Shown piece by piece: positions 40,409 through 52,383 of a stretch of 64,000 nucleotides of DNA. Made by a program: the position numbers and the translations under genes. The notes below the pieces were generated by a model. The model saw nothing but the letters and a program-made list of their open reading frames with translations, was not told the origin of the DNA and did not search any database. The stretch is taken from contig NZ_JANZXA010000003.1 in assembly GCF_025153475.1 (NCBI RefSeq), forward strand, positions 248,001 to 312,000, given 5' to 3'. This stretch comes from Novosphingobium mangrovisedimenti. Lineage in GTDB: Bacteria > Pseudomonadota > Alphaproteobacteria > Sphingomonadales > Sphingomonadaceae. Each line of letters begins with the position of its first letter. Position 1 is the stretch's first letter.

Positions 40409-41194
40409 ATGACCATGCTCGACCCCAAGGACCGCATTGCCACGGGCCTTGCCACCGAAGCCGAATCGACCGGGCGCGCGGCGAAACAGCCCGCGACGTT
40501 GCTGGAGGAATCGTGGCGCGATTTCATCTGGGCCGAGGTCTGGACTCGTCCCGGCCTGCCACGCCGCGCGCGCTACCTCGTCGCCATGGCGACGGCAGCG
40601 ACCTGCAACCTGGAAGACAGCCAGATCGACGACTTCGTACGCGGCGCTCTGGTCAACGAGGAACTGACGCTGGCGGAGCTGCGCGAGGCCGCGCTGCATC
40701 TGTCGGTCTATTCGGGCTGGGGCAACGGCGGCCGTCTCGACCGGGCCGTCTCGCGCGTGGCCGATGAACTGGACCTCCCGCCTGCCGAGGTTCCCGCGAT
40801 CTGCCCCGAACCATGGGACCCGCAAGTGCGCAACGATCGCGGCCATGCCGAATTCGACAAGGTCATGACCTTCCCGCCGGGGCCGCCCAGGACGCCCTAT
40901 CTGGAAGGCATCAACAACTTCGTCTTCGGCGAGATGTGGTGCCGACGCACGCTGGACGAGGCATCGCGCCGCTGGATCACGCTGGTCGGCGTCTGCGAAT
41001 CCGGGGCCGAAATCCCGATCCGCAGCCACATCCACGCGGCCATCGCGAGCGGCAACTGCAAGCCGGACGAGATGCTGGAATTCGTGCTGCAATACGGCAC
41101 CCACGCCGGCTGGCCCAAGGCCTCGCGCATGCAGGCCGTGGTCCTGGAAATGATCGACAAGGTGGCCAAGGGCCTGCCCTGGCACGCCAAGTGA
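40409..41194 (+). CDS. Two-domain carboxymuconolactone decarboxylase family protein
   Basis: A 261-residue protein with two CMD/AhpD-like helical repeats. The first is residues about 35-110 (LPRRARYLVAMATAATCNLE) and the second about 160-250 (LDEASRRWITLVGVCESGAE). Each repeat has a single Cys rather than the CxxC pair of AhpD peroxidases, so a non-peroxidase role is likely. It is 13 bases after the aldehyde dehydrogenase gene and belongs to the same catabolic operon. Confidence 0.85.
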   Translation: MTMLDPKDRIATGLATEAESTGRAAKQPATLLEESWRDFIWAEVWTRPGLPRRARYLVAMATAATCNLEDSQIDDFVRGALVNEELTLAELREAALHLSVYSGWGNGGRLDRAVSRVADELDLPPAEVPAICPEPWDPQVRNDRGHAEFDKVMTFPPGPPRTPYLEGINNFVFGEMWCRRTLDEASRRWITLVGVCESGAEIPIRSHIHAAIASGNCKPDEMLEFVLQYGTHAGWPKASRMQAVVLEMIDKVAKGLPWHAK

Positions 41195-41204
41195 GGATAC
41201 GCGA

Positions 41205-41960
41205 ATGAACACCGATATGACCGGCAAGGTCGCCCTGATCACCGGCGCTGCCTCGGGCCTCGGGCGTGCCACCGCGCTCAAGTTTGCCAAGGCGGGGGCC
41301 GATCTCTGCATCCTCGACGTGAATGCCGAAGGTCTTGAGGAGACGGTGGCGATGCTGGCCGACAGCGGCCGCAACATCGCCCACGAAACGGTCGACCTGT
41401 CCGATCCCGAGGCCTGCACCAAGGTGGTGGTCGATACAGCGGCCCGCTTCGGGCGGCTCGATGCGCTGTGCAACGTTGCCGGGCTGATCTATCTTGCCAA
41501 CACGCCGCAGATGCCGCTCGGCCAGTACCAGCGCACCATCGACGTCAATCTGTCCGCGCCGTTCCACCTCTCGCAGGCGGCGATCCCGCACCTGCTCAGG
41601 AACGATGGCGCGATCGTCAACGTCGCCTCGTCCGCCGCGCATATCGGTGAGGCCTATGCCGCTGCCTATTGCGCCAGCAAGTGGGGCATTCTGGGCATGA
41701 CCAAGGCCATGGCGATGGAATTCCAGAAGGCGCCGATCCGCATCAACGCGGTGGCGCCAGGCGGCATGATCACCAATATCGCCGCCAACTTCGTCCCGCC
41801 CGAGGGCTGCGATTTCGAGCTGCTCAAGCGCTACTCCGGCATGCGCGGCACCGTGGAGGTGGACGACGTGGCGGACATGATCCTGATGCTGGCCTCGCCG
41901 GCGGGGCGCGGTTTCCACGGCGCCTGCATAGACATAGACGCCGGCATCACCGCCGGTTGA
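41205..41960 (+). CDS. Short-chain dehydrogenase/reductase
   Basis: A 251-residue classical SDR. The cofactor loop is TGAASGLG (residues 14-21), with LDVN after beta-2 (Asp suggests NAD+). Catalytic residues are in NVASSAAHIGEAYAAAYCASKWG (Ser, Tyr, Lys). Third gene of the operon, 10 bases after the CMD gene. It probably oxidises an alcohol intermediate upstream of the aldehyde dehydrogenase; substrate unknown. Confidence 0.9.
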   Translation: MNTDMTGKVALITGAASGLGRATALKFAKAGADLCILDVNAEGLEETVAMLADSGRNIAHETVDLSDPEACTKVVVDTAARFGRLDALCNVAGLIYLANTPQMPLGQYQRTIDVNLSAPFHLSQAAIPHLLRNDGAIVNVASSAAHIGEAYAAAYCASKWGILGMTKAMAMEFQKAPIRINAVAPGGMITNIAANFVPPEGCDFELLKRYSGMRGTVEVDDVADMILMLASPAGRGFHGACIDIDAGITAG

Positions 41961-41973
41961 GGGAGAGCCCACA

Positions 41974-42759
41974 ATGACATTCACACTCGATCAGTTCCGC
42001 CTCGACGGCAAGGTAGCGGTCGTCACCGGCGCGGGCGGGCGCGGCAATTCGATCGGCCGCGCCTATGCGATGGGGCTGGCGAACGCCGGGGCTTCGGTCG
42101 TCGTCGCCGATCTCAACGCCGGGGGCGCCCAGGCGGTTGCCGACGAGATCATCGCGGCAGGCGGCAAGGCCGTGGCCGTGCAGGTCGACGTATCCGACGA
42201 GGCCTCGACGCTGGCCATGGGTGCGGCGGCGAAGGAGGCCTTCGGCGGTGTCGACATCCTCGTCAACAATGCCGCGCTGATGGTCGACATCAGCTACGAC
42301 AATTGCGAGACGATCAGCCTCGATGCCTGGAACAAGGCGTTCTCGGTCAATCTCAACGGCGCGCTGCTCTGCGCGCGCGCGGTGATCCCCTCGATGCGCG
42401 AGCGCGGCGGCGGGCGGATCATCAACCAGACCAGCGGCGGCGCCTTCCCGGCCACCGGCCTCTACGGCATTTCCAAGCTGGCGCTGGTGGGGCTGACGAC
42501 GGTGCTGGCCAAGCAGTTCGGCAAGGAAAACATCACCTGCAACGCCATCGCACCGGGCAATGTCACGTCCGATGCGGGCAAGCTGCTGGTGCCCGACGAT
42601 TCGCCCTTCATCCAGTTCCTGCAGGCCACCTGCGCCACCCGTCCACGCGGCGAGCCGGACGAACTGGTTGGAACGCTGCTGCTGCTGTGCTCGGAAGCCG
42701 GGCAGTGGATCACCGGCCAGACCATCCATATCGATGGCGGCTGGGTGATGCGGCCCTGA
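41974..42759 (+). CDS. Short-chain dehydrogenase/reductase
   Basis: A 261-residue classical SDR with cofactor loop TGAGGRGNSIG (residues 18-28; two residues longer than usual), VADLN (NAD preference), NNAALMV and catalytic NQTSGGAFPATGLYGISKLA. Last gene of the operon, 13 bases after the previous SDR. It is convergent with the TPR protein gene, only 15 bases away, and no terminator is visible between them. Confidence 0.9.
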   Translation: MTFTLDQFRLDGKVAVVTGAGGRGNSIGRAYAMGLANAGASVVVADLNAGGAQAVADEIIAAGGKAVAVQVDVSDEASTLAMGAAAKEAFGGVDILVNNAALMVDISYDNCETISLDAWNKAFSVNLNGALLCARAVIPSMRERGGGRIINQTSGGAFPATGLYGISKLALVGLTTVLAKQFGKENITCNAIAPGNVTSDAGKLLVPDDSPFIQFLQATCATRPRGEPDELVGTLLLLCSEAGQWITGQTIHIDGGWVMRP

Positions 42760-42774
42760 CCGGGGCGTCCCTGC

Positions 42775-44268
42775 TCAAAGACTGGGCGGCAGTATCGGAA
42801 ACGCGCGGATGCCGCCGGCGTTTTCGATCGCCGCCTTCATATCCTCTCGCCCGCGCAGGATGTTCAGCGTTTCGGCGTAAGGCGTCGGCGGCACGCCCTC
42901 CGGCAGCGGCGCGTAGTCGCTGAGCTGCAGCAGCGCGTCGGCGCGCTGCTCGGGATTGTCGAGCCGCCGAATCATCTCGGCCGCGGCCTCGTCGGTCCGG
43001 TTCATGCACATCAGCAGGTCGTTGTAGGCTTCGGGGTGGTCGCCTACATGCGCGCGCATGTAGGCAAGGTCCGCCTCGGCCTGCTTCGTCTTTCCGAGCT
43101 GGGCGGCGGCGCACCCGCGCGCCAGACGGTATTCCATGATCCCGTAAGGGGAGGCGTGGAGACTGCCCTCGTCGAGTTCGGCGAGCGTGCGGAGCGCATC
43201 CTTGCCATGGCCGAAGCGCACCTGGAAATGGGCGAGGTTGACGCGCTGGCTTACGCGGTCGTGGTTGATGTCGCCGCTCGCTACCCCCTCGCGGAAGGCC
43301 GCTACCGCATCGTCGTAGCGTCCTGCCAGCGCATAGGCCCGACCCAGCGCGTCCCACCACCAGTTTTCGCCGGCGAGCACGGGTGCCTTGGGTTCTTCCG
43401 AGTCTACCCGCGGCGGGGCGCTGTTGACGAGCATGTCGATCGCCTGTTGCGGCCGGCCCATGTGCATCAGTTCGGTCGCAAGGTAGGTGGTCAGGCGCAG
43501 CCGGTCGACGTCGCGGAGCCTGGCGACGCTGAGCTGGCGGCTGAGTGCGCTGACGTAGCGTTCCGAGGCGCGCGCCCAGTCGTAGTTCAGGGGCAACATG
43601 GCCCACAGCTTCGGATCGACGCTGATCTTGCGCAGGACATCGGTCGAGGTGATGCCGTCGACCTGCCGTGCGGCTTCCTGCATCCGACCCTCGCCGGCGA
43701 GTCGGGCGGCGTAGCTCTCGCGGTACCAGTCGACCGCGAAATCGCCCAGCGCGGGGTGGAAGTCGGGGGCCGTTACCGCATCGAGCAGGCGCGTGTGCAG
43801 GGCGTCCTCGGCCTTCAGCCGCCGGTTCAGGATCCCGAGCCAGCGCAGGTCGATGGCAGAGGACGCGGCCGGTGCCGTGCGGAGCATGCGCTCAAGCGTG
43901 ATAAGCGCCTCTTCGCTGCGGCCGAGATCGAGAGCGATGCCCAGGCGCAGGTTCCACAAGGGCGCGAAATCGGGAGCTGTGTCGAGCCCCTTGTCGACGA
44001 CCGCGAGCGCCCCCGCGTTGTCGCGCAGCGAGGCCTTGCAATAGCCGAACATGAAATAGGACGCGCCCTGCTGTCTCGGCGCGAGTGCGGTGAAGGCGGG
44101 CGTCGCGAAAGCCGGTTCGAGATGTTCGACGACGCCCTGGCAGTTGCCCTTGTTGAGCGCCTCCGCAGCCAGCTCGATCGCTGGCGGCATGGAAGGCTGC
44201 GTCTGCGCACTGGCCGCCGCCGGCGCTGCCGCCAGCAGCAGGGCTGGCAGGAAGCGGCGGCGTTTCAT
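42775..44268 (-). CDS. Secreted TPR-repeat protein
   Basis: A 497-residue exported protein with a signal peptide ending AAASAQ (residue about 22). At least four TPR-like helical pairs are present, such as ALGRAYALAGRYDDAVAAFREG (about residue 315) and YGIMEYRLARGCAAAQLG (about residue 385). Function unknown; TPR proteins usually mediate protein contacts. It is 25 bases downstream of gyrB's stop in the opposite sense of numbering only: on the minus strand it is the gene following gyrB. Confidence 0.82.
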   Translation of the reverse strand: MKRRRFLPALLLAAAPAAASAQTQPSMPPAIELAAEALNKGNCQGVVEHLEPAFATPAFTALAPRQQGASYFMFGYCKASLRDNAGALAVVDKGLDTAPDFAPLWNLRLGIALDLGRSEEALITLERMLRTAPAASSAIDLRWLGILNRRLKAEDALHTRLLDAVTAPDFHPALGDFAVDWYRESYAARLAGEGRMQEAARQVDGITSTDVLRKISVDPKLWAMLPLNYDWARASERYVSALSRQLSVARLRDVDRLRLTTYLATELMHMGRPQQAIDMLVNSAPPRVDSEEPKAPVLAGENWWWDALGRAYALAGRYDDAVAAFREGVASGDINHDRVSQRVNLAHFQVRFGHGKDALRTLAELDEGSLHASPYGIMEYRLARGCAAAQLGKTKQAEADLAYMRAHVGDHPEAYNDLLMCMNRTDEAAAEMIRRLDNPEQRADALLQLSDYAPLPEGVPPTPYAETLNILRGREDMKAAIENAGGIRAFPILPPSL

Positions 44269-44293
44269 CGGCCGGTCCCGGGGGCGTACGGCG

Positions 44294-46963
<2,670 letters not shown>

Positions 46964-46992
46964 TCAGGGTCGCTAAATTCATGGAGACGGGC

Positions 46993-48414
46993 ATGCACAA
47001 GAGTTTGATCGGATTGGCTTCGGGGGCACTGGTCCTGGCCGGAATGGCGCAGGCAGCTCCCAGCGCGCCGATGCCGAAACTGCGGGCGGACCAGCAGGCG
47101 TTCTTCGGCCTCTACAAGGAACTGATCGAGACCAATACGACCGTGTCCAGCGGAAGCTGCACCGATGCGGCGGCGAAGATGGCGGCGCGGCTCAAGGCGG
47201 CGGGAATGCGCGATGATCAGATCATTCCCTTCGCGACGCCCGAGCATCCCAAGGACGGCGGGCTCGTTGCGATCTATCCCGGCAGCGATGCGAGCGCGAA
47301 GCCGATGCTGCTGCTGGCGCATATCGACGTGGTCGAGGCCAAGCGTTCGGACTGGGAGCGCGATCCCTTCACGCTGGTGGAAGAGGACGGGTACTACTAC
47401 GCCCGCGGCGCGGTGGACGACAAGGCGATGGCCTCGATCTGGACCGATACGCTGGTCCGCTTCGCCAAGGCCGGATACAAGCCCAAGCGCACGATCAAGC
47501 TGGCGCTGACCTGCGGCGAGGAAACCAGCGGCGCGTTCAACGGGGCCGAGTGGCTGGCGCAGAACAAGCGCGACCTGATCGATGCCGAATTCGCGCTCAA
47601 CGAAGGCGGCGGCGGCAGGACCGACGGCATGGGACACTTGCTCGTCCAGACACTGCAGGTGGGCGAAAAGGCCTATCAGGACTTCACCCTGACCGCGACC
47701 AACCCCGGCGGGCACAGCTCGCAGCCGGTGCCGGACAATGCGATCTACGAACTCTCGGCGGCGCTGCTGAAGATCGGCGCCTACGATTTCCCGGTCCAGT
47801 TCACCGACACCACCCGAGCCTTTTTCACGAAGGCGGGCAAGATGCGCGGGGGTGAGACGGGCGCGGCGATGCAGGCGCTCGTGGCCAATCCGGACGACAA
47901 GGCTGCGCTGGCGATCGTCGACAAGGACAAGATGCTGCATTCGATGCTGCGCACGACCTGCGTCGCCACGCTGGTCGATGCCGGCCACGCGCTCAACGCC
48001 TTGCCGCAGCATGCCGAGGCGAACGTCAATTGCCGCATGTTCCCGGGCCGCACCGCCGAGGAAACGCAGGCGGCGTTGGCCAGCGCCATCGATGATCCGC
48101 GCATTACCATCGCGCCGCGCGTGAAGGACAAGCCAATCGCTTCCCCGCCGCCGCTCGACCCCAGAATCACCGGTCCGGTGGAGAAGCTCGGGGCGAAGTA
48201 TTTCCCCGGCGTGCCGGTGATCCCCTCCATGTCCACCGGGGCGACCGACGGCGTCTATATCGGCGCGGTCGGGATTCCCGTCTACGGCGTGCCCAGCGTC
48301 TGGACCGACCCCGATGGCAACGGCACGCACGGCCTTAACGAACGCGTCGAGGCGCGGGCGCTCTATACCGCGCGCGACTATCTCTATGATCTGGTGAAGG
48401 CGCTGGCCGGCTGA
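46993..48414 (+). CDS. M20-family metallopeptidase, exported
   Basis: A 473-residue zinc peptidase with a signal peptide (MHKSLIGLASGALVLAGMAQA). Metal ligands are in LLLAHIDVVEAKRSDWERDPF (His, about residue 115), ARGAVDDKAMASI (bridging Asp) and TCGEETSGAFNG (catalytic Glu). A dimerisation insert follows. It likely degrades peptides in the periplasm. GGAG precedes the ATG at 46993 by six bases; the upstream ATG at 46981 is less well placed. Confidence 0.93.
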   Translation: MHKSLIGLASGALVLAGMAQAAPSAPMPKLRADQQAFFGLYKELIETNTTVSSGSCTDAAAKMAARLKAAGMRDDQIIPFATPEHPKDGGLVAIYPGSDASAKPMLLLAHIDVVEAKRSDWERDPFTLVEEDGYYYARGAVDDKAMASIWTDTLVRFAKAGYKPKRTIKLALTCGEETSGAFNGAEWLAQNKRDLIDAEFALNEGGGGRTDGMGHLLVQTLQVGEKAYQDFTLTATNPGGHSSQPVPDNAIYELSAALLKIGAYDFPVQFTDTTRAFFTKAGKMRGGETGAAMQALVANPDDKAALAIVDKDKMLHSMLRTTCVATLVDAGHALNALPQHAEANVNCRMFPGRTAEETQAALASAIDDPRITIAPRVKDKPIASPPPLDPRITGPVEKLGAKYFPGVPVIPSMSTGATDGVYIGAVGIPVYGVPSVWTDPDGNGTHGLNERVEARALYTARDYLYDLVKALAG

Positions 48415-48467
48415 AGCGGCTGGGCCGATTGGGCCTTGGCGTCATCCGGAGTGCGTCAAAAACATGG

Positions 48468-48512
48468 CGGAGCGGGCATGGGAAAAAGGGACTTTCTCAC
48501 ATGCCCGCTCCG
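48468..48512. terminator. Long hairpin after the M20 peptidase gene
   Basis: 13-bp perfect arms (48468-48480 and 48500-48512) surround a 19-base loop, 54 bases after the peptidase stop. No T-run follows, so termination is possible but not certain. The stretch from 48415 to 48945 holds no gene I can support. Confidence 0.45.
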
Positions 48513-48514
48513 CG

Positions 48515-48559
48515 TTCCCGAAAGTCGTTCCTGCATCTCTGCAGGACAACCTTCGGGAA
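48515..48559. other. Nested hairpin, possible structured RNA element
   Basis: An outer 8-bp stem (48515-48522 with 48552-48559) encloses an internal loop and an inner 7-bp stem (48529-48535 with 48540-48546) closed by TCTC. It begins only two bases after the preceding hairpin. No known RNA family is recognised. Confidence 0.4.
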
Positions 48560-48883
48560 GGTCACCTCGTGAATCTTGTATATTCCCCCCAGGAGTGCAT
48601 CCCTGAGCGTAACGCGTAAGCTCGATGGTGCATCCGCGGCGCACGATATGTGTCACGTGAAAAAACACAAGGGTAATAAAATTACGCCGGGCAATAAATT
48701 GTCTCAGGTTGTATAGAATATCTTCCTGAAGGACGTCCGCCATGCGTCCGTTGTTATCGCATCAGGAAGGTGAAAGTCGATTCATCTTTATGCTTCGCGG
48801 CCTGTTTATCCTGCTTCCGGAAATCGATTTTCGACCGTGCATGCTGGAATTTGCCCAATTGTCTAGAGCCTTGCGCAAACGGA

Positions 48884-48906
48884 AAGGGCGGCCCTGCGGG
48901 CCACCC
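48884..48906 (-). terminator. Terminator of the first 26-residue peptide gene
   Basis: GGGCGGCCC (48886-48894) and GGGCCACCC (48898-48906) form a 9-bp stem with one wobble and a 3-base loop; a short T-run follows on the minus strand. It matches the terminator of the second peptide gene almost exactly. Confidence 0.7.
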
Positions 48907-48945
48907 TTCTTGCTTGTGCTCGGTTTCCCCCCCGGGGGTGCTTCT

Positions 48946-49026
48946 TCAGACCAGGGTGATGGCGAACGCCATGGCGAAAGCGCCAAGGGCCGCAGCGAAA
49001 CCGACCGACTTTTCAACGAGGGTCAT
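48946..49026 (-). CDS. 26-residue hydrophobic peptide, copy A
   Basis: A small ORF of 26 codons that starts MTLVEKSVGF and continues as one Ala-rich hydrophobic helix, ending AFAITLV. GGAG sits eight bases before the ATG. It is 17/26 identical to copy B at 49229-49309, with conservative changes elsewhere, which strongly supports expression of both. A charged N-terminus and a single helix suggest an inner-membrane peptide. No known family is recognised. It has its own promoter and terminator. Confidence 0.75.
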   Translation of the reverse strand: MTLVEKSVGFAAALGAFAMAFAITLV

Positions 49027-49075
49027 AGTTCGATCTCCAATTCCAGACAGGGGCGAATCATCCCTTACCTTGATT

Positions 49076-49103
49076 AATATAACCTAGGTTAGTATTTTTG
49101 CAA
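49076..49103 (-). promoter_or_regulatory. Promoter of peptide copy A with TAACCTAGGTTA palindrome
   Basis: On the minus strand, -35 TTGCAA (49098-49103) and -10 TATATT (49076-49081) are 16 bases apart. The perfect 12-bp palindrome TAACCTAGGTTA (49080-49091) overlaps the -10 and fills much of the spacer, a good position for a repressor site. The binding protein is unknown. Confidence 0.6.
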
Positions 49104-49152
49104 GAGGGAAAATGAAGGTCTCTCGTCGAACCCGTTACCTGTGGCCGGGAAA

Positions 49153-49180
49153 AGCAAAAGGGCGGCCTTGCGGGCCGCCC
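49153..49180 (-). terminator. Terminator of the second 26-residue peptide gene
   Basis: GGGCGGCC (49160-49167) pairs with GGCCGCCC (49173-49180) around a 5-base loop, with TTTT following on the minus strand. It separates copy B from copy A. Confidence 0.8.
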
Positions 49181-49228
49181 TCTCGTTTCGCGCGCTACCA
49201 TTATGCAGCGCGGCGCTTCGGCTGCCGA

Positions 49229-49309
49229 TCAGGCGAGCGTGAGCGCGAATGCCAGCGCGCTGGCGCCAAGCGCAGCGGCCAGGCCGAACGTGCGTTCGAC
49301 GAAGGTCAT
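49229..49309 (-). CDS. 26-residue hydrophobic peptide, copy B
   Basis: The paralogue of copy A: 26 codons starting MTFVERTFGL and ending AFALTLA. GGAG lies seven bases before the ATG. The shared pattern is MT-x-VE-(K/R), then G-x-AAALGA-x-A-x-AFA-x-TL. It lies 202 bases upstream of copy A, each with a similar terminator, so the whole unit was duplicated. Function unknown; a membrane-acting regulator, a leader peptide or a type I toxin-like peptide are all possible. Confidence 0.75.
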   Translation of the reverse strand: MTFVERTFGLAAALGASALAFALTLA

Positions 49310-49528
49310 GGGATAACTCCTGCAAACATTGTTTTGTTTTGTCTCACCCCTCGCGAATCTCTTCGCTCGGGCGGCGGAGGCGAAATAGGTATTTGCGTAA
49401 TTATCACAAATTCAAAAGTAACAATATTGCTTGCATTTTTCGCAATCGCTACTTGCGACGGTTGCATCGGTGCCGCGGGCGGGTCCAGCTATCTGGACAC
49501 CCGGCGCACACGCTATTAGGGGCCTGCC

Positions 49529-51088
<1,560 letters not shown>

Positions 51089-51593
51089 CTTTGGTTACGC
51101 CAGAGTGATCCAAAGGTACGCCATACTACGATGAAAAGAGACAGTCGTCTCCCGGTAGTATTCGATGCCAATCGGTGGGCAATCTTCCCGTCTGACGTAC
51201 AAATTGACGGTATTGCGTCCTTTCGTGTCAGTTGAATTTTCCCGGCGCCCGCAGTGGTAACGCCGGCCCTGATGGTCTCGCCATCAAGGAGGAGGCCGTC
51301 CGGTTATTCGCTGACAGGCCGGCGAAGGCTAAACTCTGAGAGTTCAGGCGCAGCCGCGGATGCAGAATTCCATTCCGCCATGGCAGCAGATCTGAACTGG
51401 CGCATCGTATTTCGGGCGGCATGGTGCACCGAATGTTGAAGGTGTTGCAGATCGCTGAGAGGGTGGAGACGAGTTGTGGTTAGTCTGACAGCACTGATCG
51501 GATGCGCGCAAGTTAAATTGTCCGACGTTTTTGACCTACGATAGTTGAGGGGGTATAAGCGGCCCATCACGACGAGAACGCGGGAGAAAAGAC
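51089..51593. other. Intergenic region without recognisable gene
   Basis: Between guaA and the NTF2-like gene I see only short unsupported frames, no ribosome-binding site with a plausible start, and no clear terminator or repeat. It may hold remnants of a decayed gene or an undetected RNA. Confidence 0.4.
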
Positions 51594-51965
51594 GTGGGCA
51601 GGCAAGAAACGGCGCTCATGGTGCTAGGCGAGATCAAGACTGGCGCGATTGACCCCGCCCGTTTCGAACCAGACGGGATCTGGTGGTCCAATGCCGGCTT
51701 TTCGCTGTCGATTGCCGAGTTCAACGGTTTGCTGGGCCTGCTGCACGAGCAGACCGAGGCCGGGATTGCTGTCACGCCCGGCCGCGTTCTGGAGGTGGAC
51801 GACACGGTGGTGATCGAGGCCACGTCGCACGCCATGCTGCGTAATGGCACGCGCTACGACAATCGCTATGCTTTCCTGTTCCGCTTTGAAGACGAGGTGC
51901 TGAGCGAAGTGCGCGAGTACAGCGACACCGCCCATGTATTCCAGACCTTCGATCTGCAGACCTGA
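51594..51965 (+). CDS. SnoaL/NTF2-like protein
   Basis: A 123-residue protein with the cone-like alpha/beta pattern of the SnoaL/ketosteroid-isomerase superfamily: N-terminal helix, FSLSIAEFNGLLGLLHEQTE, then long strands (NGTRYDNRYAFLFRFEDEVL) ending in a typical EYSDTAHVFQTF. GTG start at 51594 with GGGAG upstream. The superfamily covers isomerases, dehydratases and binding proteins. It stands at the left edge of the terpenoid-like island but is not in an operon with it. Confidence 0.8.
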   Translation: MGRQETALMVLGEIKTGAIDPARFEPDGIWWSNAGFSLSIAEFNGLLGLLHEQTEAGIAVTPGRVLEVDDTVVIEATSHAMLRNGTRYDNRYAFLFRFEDEVLSEVREYSDTAHVFQTFDLQT

Positions 51966-52009
51966 CGCATCGTGCCCGTTTCTTACAGGCGGGGACGCGC
52001 AGGCATCGA

Positions 52010-52366
52010 TCAGGGTTGTGCCGAGGCCTGGTCCGGTTCGCTGGCTGCACCGCCCAGGCCGATCAACTGGGACAGGCGCGGCACCGCCGAGGCCGCTTCG
52101 CTATCTGCCATCGTGACCTGATCCTCTTGCTTGAGAGGTCCGTGCCCGAATTGCACCGCCAAGAGTGCCAGAGTGACGACAAGCGAAAGCGAGATGGCTC
52201 CGGTTGCCGCCGAAGGCGGCGGTCCGGCACCGCGCAAGTTGCGCAGCAGTCGAGGCGCATCGTGTTCGTGCGGCAAAGGCCGGGTAATTCCCCAATACAC
52301 AGCCCAGGCCCTGAGCGCGGCAAGCATCCGTGCGTAGAGAATGGCAGCGATGATGCAGCACATCAT
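52010..52366 (-). CDS. Small membrane protein downstream of the Ldi-like gene
   Basis: A 118-residue protein with two hydrophobic segments: the first at the N-terminus (CCIIAAILYARMLAALRAW) and the second at residues about 58-74 (ISLSLVVTLALLAVQFG). It starts 17 bases after the Ldi-like gene stop, with AGGAG upstream, and is likely co-transcribed. No family is recognised. It could anchor or partner the Ldi-like enzyme. ATG 52363 is an equal alternative start. Confidence 0.65.
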   Translation of the reverse strand: MMCCIIAAILYARMLAALRAWAVYWGITRPLPHEHDAPRLLRNLRGAGPPPSAATGAISLSLVVTLALLAVQFGHGPLKQEDQVTMADSEAASAVPRLSQLIGLGGAASEPDQASAQP

Positions 52367-52383
52367 GGGGCGCTTGCTCCTGT

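Noticed and set aside
48456..48743. A 95-residue minus-strand frame in the gap after the M20 peptidase gene
   Set aside because: It crosses both hairpins, has no ribosome-binding site and resembles no protein.
48742..49077. A 111-residue plus-strand frame over the peptide A region
   Set aside because: It reads through the peptide A terminator antisense; the conserved minus-strand peptide explains the locus better.
51228..51422. Short frames in the gap after guaA
   Set aside because: No ribosome-binding site, no conservation evidence and no recognisable motif.
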